From an uncultured Rhodospirillales bacterium (GTDB lineage: Bacteria > Pseudomonadota > Alphaproteobacteria > ATCC43930 > CGMCC-115725), in assembly GCA_903828515.1 (NCBI GenBank), contig CAIKMD010000007.1:558001-622000 (forward strand): a DNA stretch of 64,000 nt, read 5' to 3'. The position numbers and the translations under genes are program-made. Of this stretch, positions 1-8,201 are shown in pieces. Positions within the stretch are counted from its first letter, which is position 1. Every line of letters begins with the position of its first letter. The notes beneath the pieces are model-generated. The model did no database searches and was not told the origin of the DNA. It was given only the letters and a program-made list of their open reading frames with translations.

Positions 1-1068
1 GTGCTGTTCCGCGCGGTCGGCAAGGCCGGATTGGTGCAGGCCCTCTCTACCCTGACCATGGCGGCGATGATCGGTCCGGTGCTGGGGCCGCCGCTCGGCG
101 GCTTCATCACGACCTATGCGTCGTGGCGCTGGATCTTCTTTCTCAACCTGCCGATGGGCCTTGTCGGTTCGGTGATGGTCTGGTTCTTCGTCGAGAACTA
201 TCGCGAGGATAACCACCCGTCTTTCGACTGGATCGGCTTCGTCTTCACCGGCATGTCGGTCGCGGCGCTGGTGCTCGATTGCGATGTGACCGTGCAACCG
301 GACAGCAACGTGTGGTTGTCGATCGGTCTGCTCCTGTTCAGCCTCGCCTCGGGCGCTTTCGCCGCCTGGTACATGCTGCGGCGTCCCGAACCGGTCATCG
401 ATCTGACGCTCCTGAAGATCGACACGTTTCGCGTCGGCGTCGTCGTCGGGATGCTGTTCCGCGTCGCCGGCGGCTCGATTGCTTATCTCATTCCGATCAT
501 GCTTCAGGTCAATATGGGCATGACGGCGTTCCAGTCGGGGTCGATCACGGTGGCCGCCGCGCTGGCGTCGCTGTTGATGAAATTCGCGATTCCGCCGACG
601 CTGCGGCGCTGGGGCTTCCGCAATGTCCTGTTCGGCAACGGCTTCATCAGCGCCGCCGCGATCGGCGCCTGCGCCGCGATCGGCATCGGCACGCCCGGTT
701 ATGTCGTGTTCCTGATCCTGCTGATCGGCGGTTTCTTCCGTTCGCTGCAATTCACCAGCCTGACCACGCTGGGCTATGCCGACATTCCGGTTCAGCGCAC
801 CAGCTCGGCAACCAGTTTTTCGAGCACCGCACAGCAGGTCTCGAACGGCATGGGCGTGGCGGTGGCCGCGGTCACGCTCCATATGCTTCAACTCATTCGC
901 GGCGAGGCGATGACGACCGTTTCGGTCGAGGATATCCGACTCACCCTGATCATCATGACGCTGGTCGCGCTCTCGGCGGTTTATTCCTACGCCAAGCTCG
1001 CGCCCGATGCGGGCGCGGAAGTCAGTCGGCATCGGGTTACCCCCGACATCGCCGAAGCCGCGGACTAG
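1..1068 (+). CDS. DHA2-type MFS drug transporter, 5' end cut by window edge
   Basis: ORF open at base 1; multi-TM protein with 'GPVLGPPLGGFITTYASWRWIFFLNLPMG' motif of DHA2/EmrB-type MFS proteins. Confidence 0.9.
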   Translation: MLFRAVGKAGLVQALSTLTMAAMIGPVLGPPLGGFITTYASWRWIFFLNLPMGLVGSVMVWFFVENYREDNHPSFDWIGFVFTGMSVAALVLDCDVTVQPDSNVWLSIGLLLFSLASGAFAAWYMLRRPEPVIDLTLLKIDTFRVGVVVGMLFRVAGGSIAYLIPIMLQVNMGMTAFQSGSITVAAALASLLMKFAIPPTLRRWGFRNVLFGNGFISAAAIGACAAIGIGTPGYVVFLILLIGGFFRSLQFTSLTTLGYADIPVQRTSSATSFSSTAQQVSNGMGVAVAAVTLHMLQLIRGEAMTTVSVEDIRLTLIIMTLVALSAVYSYAKLAPDAGAEVSRHRVTPDIAEAAD

Positions 1069-1085
1069 CGGGCGCCCGCGCGAAG

Positions 1086-2498
1086 ATGGCATCGCCCGTC
1101 GCCCGCACCATGATCGTGCCGCTGATCGTCGCCTCGGCGCTGTTCATGGAAAATCTCGACGGCACGATCATCACCACGGCGCTGCCGCAAATGGCGGAAA
1201 CTTTCGGCACGACGCCGACCCAGCTTAGCATCGGCATCACCGCCTATGTGCTCAGCCTGGCGATCTTCATCCCGGTCAGCGGCTGGGTCGCCGACAAGTT
1301 CGGCGCGCGCACGATCTTCTGCAATGCCATCGCGGTCTTCACCGTCGGCTCGGTGTTGTGCGGGCTCTGTAACAACGTCGCCGAACTGGCCGCCGCGCGC
1401 GTCCTGCAGGGCATCGGCGGCGCCATGATGGTGCCGGTCGGCCGTCTCGTGATGTTTCGCGGCCTCGAAAAATCCGAATTCGTCACCGGCATGGCGTACC
1501 TCACCGTGCCGGCCTTGATCGGACCGATCCTCGGGCCGCCGGTCGGCGGCTTCATCACGACCTTTGCGTCGTGGCGCTGGATCTTCTTTCTCAACGTGCC
1601 GGTCGGAATCGTCGGCATGTTTCTCGTCCGGCGGTACATCGAGACTTACCGCGAGGCTGACACGCCGTCGCTCGACGTCGTCGGGTTCCTGCTCACCGGC
1701 GTCGCACTCGCCTGTCTCGTCTATTGTTTCGACCTGATCGAGCGGCCGGGTTCGAGCGTTGCGTTCATCCTGATCCTCTTCGCGGGTTTCGTGGTGGCGG
1801 GTCTCGCGGCGGCGTGGCATGTCTGTCATCACGACCATCCGGTCATCGATCCGGCTCTGCTGCGGATACCGACGTTCTCCGCCAGCGTCCTCGGCGGCGC
1901 GGTGTTTCGCGTCGGCACCGCGTCGCTCGGTTTCCTGTTGCCGGTGCTGTTGCAGGTCGGCCTGGGCATGACCGCGTTCGCCTCGGGCCTGCTGACCGTC
2001 GCATCGACGCTCGGTTCCTTCGCGATGAAGCTCTCTGCCTCGCCGATCCTGCGCCGCTGGGGCTTTCGCAAGGTGCTGTTCGGCAACGCGCTGATCAGCG
2101 CCGCCGGCGTGCTCGTGTGCGGCGTCTTCACCGAGTCGACGCCCTATGTCGTGATCTTTCTCATTCTGCTGGTCACGGGCTTTCTCCGCTCGCTGCAATA
2201 CACCGCGCTCAACGCCATGGCGTTTGCCGATATCCCGACTCCGCGGATGAGCGCGGCGACCAGCTTTTCCAGCATGTTCCAGCAGATATCGAACGGGCTG
2301 GGCGTCGCCTTTGCTGCCGTCGTGCTCGATCTCGTCGTCGTCGCGCGCGGCGAATCGCTGTCGGATATTCCGGTCATCGATATCCAGATCACGCTGGTGC
2401 TGATGACGGTCATCACCTTGGCGTCGTGCCGGTCGTTCTGGAAACTGCCGGTCGACGCCGGCGCCGAAGTCAGCCGGCATCGACCCGCGTCGTCGTAA
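1086..2498 (+). CDS. DHA2-type MFS drug transporter, tandem paralog of the preceding gene
   Basis: ATG at 1086 (MASPVARTMIVPLIVASALFMENLDGTIITTALPQMAETFG); 'GPPVGGFITTFASWRWIFFLNVPVG'; the upstream part of the 279..2498 ORF overlaps the first gene and is not real. Confidence 0.9.
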   Translation: MASPVARTMIVPLIVASALFMENLDGTIITTALPQMAETFGTTPTQLSIGITAYVLSLAIFIPVSGWVADKFGARTIFCNAIAVFTVGSVLCGLCNNVAELAAARVLQGIGGAMMVPVGRLVMFRGLEKSEFVTGMAYLTVPALIGPILGPPVGGFITTFASWRWIFFLNVPVGIVGMFLVRRYIETYREADTPSLDVVGFLLTGVALACLVYCFDLIERPGSSVAFILILFAGFVVAGLAAAWHVCHHDHPVIDPALLRIPTFSASVLGGAVFRVGTASLGFLLPVLLQVGLGMTAFASGLLTVASTLGSFAMKLSASPILRRWGFRKVLFGNALISAAGVLVCGVFTESTPYVVIFLILLVTGFLRSLQYTALNAMAFADIPTPRMSAATSFSSMFQQISNGLGVAFAAVVLDLVVVARGESLSDIPVIDIQITLVLMTVITLASCRSFWKLPVDAGAEVSRHRPASS

Positions 2499-2602
2499 TC
2501 TTTCCGTGCGCCGCGACGTCGCAGCGGGTTAAACTCGCGGACCAAGGAGCAAGCGGGCGGCCTCGCCGCCACGCAAGCCCGATCTGGGAAGGAAACGATC
2601 CG

Positions 2603-3592
2603 ATGCGCGTCCTGTCTGTCACCCGGTGTGCCGCCATTATTTGTGGTGCCGTGCTTTGCCTCGCGGTGGCGCGGCCGGCCTCGGCGGCCGACAAACTCAA
2701 TGTCGGCAAGGCCTTCCCGACCTCGTTCGCTTTCATCCCGATTAATGTCGGGGTCGAGGCCGGGGTGATGGCGAAATACGATCTCGACGTGACGATCATC
2801 GGTTTCGAGGGCGCGGCCAAGCTGCAACAGGGGATCACCGCCGGCGACGTCGATATCGGGCTCGGCTCCGGCACCGACATGGCCTTCGTCAAAAAAGGCG
2901 CGCCTGAAAAGGCTGTCGCCGCGATGGCGGGCCCGCCGCTGGCTTACGGCGTCTTCGCCGGCGCGGGCACCGGCATCAACACGGTTCAGGACTTAAAAGG
3001 CAAGAAGATCGCCGTCGCCTCGCGCAATTCGCTGGTCTATTGGCTGACGCGCCATCTCTCGGACAATCTGGGCTGGGGTCTCGACGGGATCGAAGAGGTC
3101 TATGTCAGCGGCGGCATGGCCGCCAATCTCGCGATGCTGCAGACGCATCAGGTCGACGGGCTCACCGTCGGCATCGATGTTTCCTACACGTTGGAAAAGC
3201 AGGGCAAGGGCAAGCTGCTCGGCAATTACGGCAAGTACGTCAAGCTTTTCGTCACCCATGTGATCTTCGCCAGCGATGCGATGATGGAAAAGCGCCCCGA
3301 AGTCTTGCGCCGCTTCCTGCGCGCCTGGTTCGCCACCATCGATTTCATGCACGAGAACAAGGAAGCGACCATGAAGATCGACATGGCCGCCGACAACATC
3401 ACCGATCCGGAAATCGCGAGCAAAACCTATGACGAGGTTTTGCCGATGTTCACGCGCGACGGTCACTTCGATCGCGCCGCGCTCGAGGTCGTGCGCAAGG
3501 CGACGGTCGAACTCGAATTGCTGCCGACCGAACCGGATATGGCGCCGCTCTATACCGAGGCGTTCCTGTCGCCGGCGCCGAATTCGCGCTGA
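2603..3592 (+). CDS. NitT/TauT (SsuA/THI5-like) ABC transporter substrate-binding protein
   Basis: Signal peptide then LNVGKAFP...GVMAKYDLDVTIIGFEGAAKLQQGITAGDVDIGLGSG; start ATG 2603. Confidence 0.85.
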   Translation: MRVLSVTRCAAIICGAVLCLAVARPASAADKLNVGKAFPTSFAFIPINVGVEAGVMAKYDLDVTIIGFEGAAKLQQGITAGDVDIGLGSGTDMAFVKKGAPEKAVAAMAGPPLAYGVFAGAGTGINTVQDLKGKKIAVASRNSLVYWLTRHLSDNLGWGLDGIEEVYVSGGMAANLAMLQTHQVDGLTVGIDVSYTLEKQGKGKLLGNYGKYVKLFVTHVIFASDAMMEKRPEVLRRFLRAWFATIDFMHENKEATMKIDMAADNITDPEIASKTYDEVLPMFTRDGHFDRAALEVVRKATVELELLPTEPDMAPLYTEAFLSPAPNSR

Positions 3593-4458
3593 ACGGCAAC
3601 GATATCGGACAGGTTCGGCAACCCGGCCTCATTGCCGAGGTGCTGAACCTTATGGGCGGCGGCGGCGCGGCCGAAGCGGAAATGTTCGCGCCACGGCTTC
3701 GCCGGATCCGTGAGGTAAGAATAAACGTAGGCACCGTGGAAAACATCGCCGGCGCCGCTGGTGTCGATGACCCGCGCGGTTGGAACGGCGAAAGCCGGAA
3801 GGATCTGGACGGTGCCGGCCTCGTCGTACCAGACCATGCCGCGTTCGCCGCAGGTCACCCCGCCGATGCGACAGCCCCGGCTCTTGAGATAGTCGAGCAT
3901 TCCGGCCGAATCGAATCCCATCTGCTCGCAAAGTCGCTCGGACACGATCGCGATATCGATGAACGTTAGCAACTCGTGCGTGTTGGGTCTCAGCCCGCCG
4001 CCGTCGAGCGAGGTGAGAATTCTGTCGTGCCGCGCGCGCTCGGCATAATGGATCGCGGCGTCCGGCTGATGGCCGTCGACATGAACGACGCGGCAACCCG
4101 CCAGATCGATCAGCGGGAACGGCTCGAGATAATCGGCGTCGCGACAGCGAACGATGGCGCGCTTGCCGTTCTTGGGCATGATGAACGATAGCGACGATGT
4201 TCTCACGCGGCGCGGATGGAGGGGGATCGCATAGGTCGTCGCCATATCCTTGAACATGCGGCCGAGCCAGTCGTCGGAAAGCGTCGCGAGCAGGTCGGGC
4301 GCGCGGCCGAGTTTCGCCGCGCAGAACGCTGCCGTCACCGCGTTGCCGCCGAACGAAACGGCATAGGACGATGCGACATGCTTCTGATCCTCGATCGGCA
4401 TCCGATCGGTCAGAAAAGTCACGTCGATATAGGCCTGTCCGATGAAGAGCGCTTCCAT
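3550..4458 (-). CDS. PfkB-family carbohydrate kinase
   Basis: MEALFIGQAYIDVTF...FGGNAVTAAF...; C-terminal DTSGAGDVFHGAYVYSYL (GAGD motif). Confidence 0.88.
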   Translation of the reverse strand: MEALFIGQAYIDVTFLTDRMPIEDQKHVASSYAVSFGGNAVTAAFCAAKLGRAPDLLATLSDDWLGRMFKDMATTYAIPLHPRRVRTSSLSFIMPKNGKRAIVRCRDADYLEPFPLIDLAGCRVVHVDGHQPDAAIHYAERARHDRILTSLDGGGLRPNTHELLTFIDIAIVSERLCEQMGFDSAGMLDYLKSRGCRIGGVTCGERGMVWYDEAGTVQILPAFAVPTARVIDTSGAGDVFHGAYVYSYLTDPAKPWREHFRFGRAAAAHKVQHLGNEAGLPNLSDIVAVQREFGAGDRNASV

Positions 4459-4592
4459 GGATGCCCCGATATGTGGTGCGCGAACATGTCTTATTGATGG
4501 CGACCGGTTCGCGACGGGAAGAGCAAGCGCCGTGCGCAATCGAAAAGTATTGGACAGGATCGCGTTCCCCCGGCACGTTCTTCGACAGAGGG

Positions 4593-4612
4593 GCGGCGAT
4601 AAAAATCGCCGC
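4593..4612. promoter_or_regulatory. Perfect inverted repeat GCGGCGAT-AAAA-ATCGCCGC in a divergent intergenic region
   Basis: 8-bp arms with 4-nt spacer between pfkB-like (-) and substrate-binding protein (+) starts. Confidence 0.5.
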
Positions 4613-4690
4613 GAACCAAAGTCGCGAATCCTTTGTCGCGCAACATTTGCGTGTGCCGAGGGGCTCGCGACGCCAACAGGGAGGAATCGA

Positions 4691-5671
4691 ATGACCTGCA
4701 TCATCACACGTCGCACGGCCTTGGCCGGGATCGCCGGCTCGCTCGCGGTGCTGAGCGCGCTGCCGGCGAAAGCCGCGACCAAGCTGCGCGTCGGCAAGTC
4801 CGTCGCCGAAAACTGGGGCAACGTCCCGCTTGATGTCGGCATGCAATTCGGCATTTTCGACAAGCTGGGATTGGAGATCGAAGAGATCAACTTCGCCGGC
4901 GGGGCCAAGCTGGCGCAGGCCGTTACGGCGGGCGAAGTCGATATCGGGTTGAGCGGCGGGCCCGACATGCTTTACGTCTTCAAAGGCGCGCCGGAAATCG
5001 CGATCGCGACGCTCGCCGACAACCCCGCCTTCATGGGGATCAGCGTCGGCAGTCAGTCGACCGCGCGCGGCATCGACGATCTCAAGGGCAAGAAGATCGG
5101 CGTGACCTCGCAGGGATCGACCACCTATTGGCTCGTCGATCAGTTGAATCGCGCCAAGGGCTGGAAAGGCGCCGACATGGCGATTCCGGTGGTGATCGGG
5201 GGCTCGCCCACGGCGGCGTTCGCCGGATTGAAGACCGGCGATATCGAGGCCGATGTCGGCGGAACCTCGACCGGCTATCAGCTCGAAGAACAGAAGGCCG
5301 GCCGGCTCCTGATCGATTGCTCGGAATACGTGCCCAGCATGTCGCTCTATGTCGCCTTCGCCAGCACGGCGCTGGTCAAGCAGAACCCCAACGCGGTGCG
5401 CGAATTTCTCAAAGGCTGGTTCGATTCGGTGGCGTTCATGAAGAGCCACAAGGCCGAAAGCGTACCGCTCGCCGCCAAGGTGATGGGCTATACGCCGGGC
5501 GTCGCGGATCGTATGTATGAGACGCTGATGAATAAATTCTCGACCGACGGTAAATTCACCCCGCAGGCGATCGAGACCCTGAGAGCCTCGTTCGTCGACA
5601 TGAAAACGATCGATAACCCGTCGATCGACATGTCGAAACTCTATACGACCGAGTTCCTGCCCAAGGGGTGA
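4691..5671 (+). CDS. NitT/TauT (SsuA/THI5-like) ABC transporter substrate-binding protein
   Basis: MTCIITRRTALAGIAGSLAVL (Tat-like leader) then LRVGKSVAENWGNVPLDVGMQFGIFDKLGLEIEEINFAGGAKLAQAVTAGEVDIGLSGG. Confidence 0.85.
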   Translation: MTCIITRRTALAGIAGSLAVLSALPAKAATKLRVGKSVAENWGNVPLDVGMQFGIFDKLGLEIEEINFAGGAKLAQAVTAGEVDIGLSGGPDMLYVFKGAPEIAIATLADNPAFMGISVGSQSTARGIDDLKGKKIGVTSQGSTTYWLVDQLNRAKGWKGADMAIPVVIGGSPTAAFAGLKTGDIEADVGGTSTGYQLEEQKAGRLLIDCSEYVPSMSLYVAFASTALVKQNPNAVREFLKGWFDSVAFMKSHKAESVPLAAKVMGYTPGVADRMYETLMNKFSTDGKFTPQAIETLRASFVDMKTIDNPSIDMSKLYTTEFLPKG

Positions 5672-5695
5672 TCGACGCAAGACAGGAGACGTGTC

Positions 5696-6850
5696 GTGAC
5701 GAATGTCAGTGGCCGCTATGCCATCGTCGGGATCGGCGAATCGGACATCGGCCGGCAGCTTGGCCGTTCCGGCATGGCGCTGCAGCTCGAGGCGATCAAG
5801 CGCGCGATGGCGGATGCAGGGATCGAGAAAACCGCGATCGACGGGGTGGTCGCGCGGTCGAGGCATGCCAGCCCGCAATTCAATTATTCCGCCGTGCTCG
5901 CGGGGCGGCTCGGCATCGCGCCCAGCTATTTTACCGATGTCGGCTTGAGCGGGGCGTCGTCGACTTCGATGATCATGGATGCGGTGGCGGCGCTCGAAGC
6001 CGGGCTCTGCACGACCGTGGTCTGCGTCAACGGCGACGCTCAGACGGCGCGCGGCGCGCCAAGGCGCGGCGGTTTGACGAACTGGATCGAGGATTTCGAA
6101 CGCCCTTTCGGCATGATCGGCGCACCGGAGAGCTATGGCCTCGCCGCCCGCCGCCATATGTACGAATACGGTACGACCAGCGAGCAGTTCGGCGCCATCG
6201 CGGTGGCCTGCCGCAAGCATGCCGGCCTTAATCCGAAAGCTTTGTTCCGCACGCCGATGACGCTCGCGGATCATCAGGCCTCGCGCTACGTGGTCGAGCC
6301 GTTCCATCTCTTCGATTGCTGCCCGGTGAGCGATGGCGCCGCCGCGGTCATCATCACGTCCGTCGAGCGCGCGCGCGATCTCGCGCAAAAGCCGGTCTAT
6401 CTGTTGGGCTTGGGCCAGGGCTTCTCCCATTCGGACCTGCCGTATGCCGCGTCGATGACGACGGCGGCGATGCGCGGTGCGTCGGAACGTGCCTATGCGA
6501 TGGCGAAACTGGGTCCCGCCGATATCGACGTCGCCGAACTTTATGACTGCTTCACCTCCGTCGTGCTGGTGACGCTCGAGGATTACGGGTTCTGCAAAAA
6601 AGGCGAGGGCGGCGCCTTCGTCGAGGGCGGCCGGATCGAAGTCGGCGGCGCGTTGCCGGTCAATACCGGCGGCGGCTTGCTCTCGGAGGGGCATGCCGGC
6701 GGCACGCTGCTCGTCACCGAGGCGGCGATCCAGATGCGCGGGCGTGCCGGCGAGCGTCAGGTCGCCGATGCCGAGACCGTGGTCGTCAGCGGGCAATGCG
6801 ACGTGACCGGGATCAATGTCTGCCTGATCCTCGGCAACCAGCCGAATTGA
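5696..6850 (+). CDS. Thiolase-superfamily protein (SCP2/lipid-transfer type)
   Basis: Thiolase fold motifs 'ELYDCFTSVVLVTLEDYGFC' and 'NTGGGLLSEGHAGG'; GTG start at 5696. Confidence 0.85.
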   Translation: MTNVSGRYAIVGIGESDIGRQLGRSGMALQLEAIKRAMADAGIEKTAIDGVVARSRHASPQFNYSAVLAGRLGIAPSYFTDVGLSGASSTSMIMDAVAALEAGLCTTVVCVNGDAQTARGAPRRGGLTNWIEDFERPFGMIGAPESYGLAARRHMYEYGTTSEQFGAIAVACRKHAGLNPKALFRTPMTLADHQASRYVVEPFHLFDCCPVSDGAAAVIITSVERARDLAQKPVYLLGLGQGFSHSDLPYAASMTTAAMRGASERAYAMAKLGPADIDVAELYDCFTSVVLVTLEDYGFCKKGEGGAFVEGGRIEVGGALPVNTGGGLLSEGHAGGTLLVTEAAIQMRGRAGERQVADAETVVVSGQCDVTGINVCLILGNQPN

Positions 6851-6870
6851 TCGGTGCTGTTTACGCATAG

Positions 6871-6919
6871 AGAAATTTACGGATAGAGAAAACGCCGAGT
6901 GGCGTTTCTCTAAATTTCT
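6871..6919. terminator. Long imperfect hairpin after the thiolase-like gene, candidate terminator
   Basis: AGAAATT-tacgga-TAGAGAAAaCGCC-GAGT-GGCGTTTCTCTA-AATTTCT. Confidence 0.6.
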
Positions 6920-6989
6920 TGCCCCCGGCGGCGTGCTTCCTAAAATAGCCGCGTTCAATCAACGATAAACAGAAAGCGGGCGTGATCCG

Positions 6990-8201
6990 ATGGCCGCTCC
7001 TCGCCAGTTACCTCTTTCGGGCATTCGCATCATCGATTTCGGCCATATCGTCGCCGGGCCGTTCTGTGTGCGGCTGCTTGCCGATCTCGGCGCCGACGTG
7101 ATCAAGGTCGAGACCAATACGCGCCTCGGCCGCACCGGTGCGCGCCGCGGTCCGCCGAAACGCAGCGGGTCGAGTGGCCGGACCCCCCATCTCTCGCAGA
7201 TCAACCGCAATCGCCGCTCGATCGACCTGAACCTGAAAACCGAACGTGGCGCGCGTATCGCACGCCAGCTCGCGGACGCGGCCGATGTGGTGGTCGAGAA
7301 TTTCTCGAACGGCGTGATGGACCGGCTCGGCCTCGGTTACGCCGATCTGGTGAAAACCAATCCACGCATCGTCTATGCCAGCATGGCGTCGTTCGGTCAT
7401 ACCGGCCCGCGCGCCGGATGGATCGGCATGAACGTCAATCTGCAGGCGGCTTCAGGGCTGATGCTGGCGACCGGCGAGGAAGGCGATCCGCCGATCGGCA
7501 TTTCGAATTCCTGGAACGACTATATCGGCGGCTTGCACGCCGCGGTCGCTATCGTCGGTGCGCTCTCGAAGCGCAACAAGAGCGGCGTCGGCACCTATCT
7601 CGACGTGTCGCAGTTCGAGGGCAGCGTCGCCATGCTGGGTGGTCTGCTTTTCGCCAGTGGCGTGACCGGCAAGCCGCCGGCGCGAACCGGCAACCGCTCT
7701 GGTCTTGCCGCGCCGCAAGGAACCTATCGCTGCGCCGGTAATGATCAATGGTGCGCGATCAGCGTCCAGACCGATGCGCAATGGCAGGCGCTGGTTGCGC
7801 TCCTCGGCGAGCGTGCCGCGCATCTGCGTGGCGCTGCCTGTGCGACGGTGGCTGGTCGGCACGCACAGCACGATGCGATCGATGAGGTCATCGAAGCATG
7901 GACCGGCGCGCTCACGCCGGTCGAGGTCGAGCAAAGTCTAAAATCGGTCGGCGTGCCGGCGGCGGCGATGCGCCGGGGTCACGATCTCGCCGAGGTCGAT
8001 ACGTGGCAGCAGGTGTTGAAGCCGATCGCGGGCGATTCGGGCATCAAGGTCCTCGGATTGCCGTTCGACTTTCAGGGCGTGGCACCGGTCGCGGTCACCG
8101 ATGCGCCGCGCGTCGGCGCCAACGGCCGCGAGGTGCTGCGCGATTGGCTGAACCTCGACGATGCGACGATCGAGGATTTGATGCACGAGGAGCCGGCCTG
8201 A
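6990..8201 (+). CDS. Class III (CaiB/BaiF) CoA transferase
   Basis: PLSGIRIIDFGHIVAGPFCVRLLADLGADVIKVE...; LDVSQFEGSVAMLGG. Confidence 0.92.
   Translation: MAAPRQLPLSGIRIIDFGHIVAGPFCVRLLADLGADVIKVETNTRLGRTGARRGPPKRSGSSGRTPHLSQINRNRRSIDLNLKTERGARIARQLADAADVVVENFSNGVMDRLGLGYADLVKTNPRIVYASMASFGHTGPRAGWIGMNVNLQAASGLMLATGEEGDPPIGISNSWNDYIGGLHAAVAIVGALSKRNKSGVGTYLDVSQFEGSVAMLGGLLFASGVTGKPPARTGNRSGLAAPQGTYRCAGNDQWCAISVQTDAQWQALVALLGERAAHLRGAACATVAGRHAQHDAIDEVIEAWTGALTPVEVEQSLKSVGVPAAAMRRGHDLAEVDTWQQVLKPIAGDSGIKVLGLPFDFQGVAPVAVTDAPRVGANGREVLRDWLNLDDATIEDLMHEEPA

Noticed and set aside
279-1085. N-terminal extension of the second MFS transporter ORF
   Set aside because: Overlaps the first MFS gene in another frame; the conserved protein begins at ATG 1086.
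3650-6958. 1102-aa minus-strand ORF
   Set aside because: Antisense to real genes (substrate-binding protein, thiolase) and shadows the PfkB frame; composition typical of GC-rich spurious ORFs.
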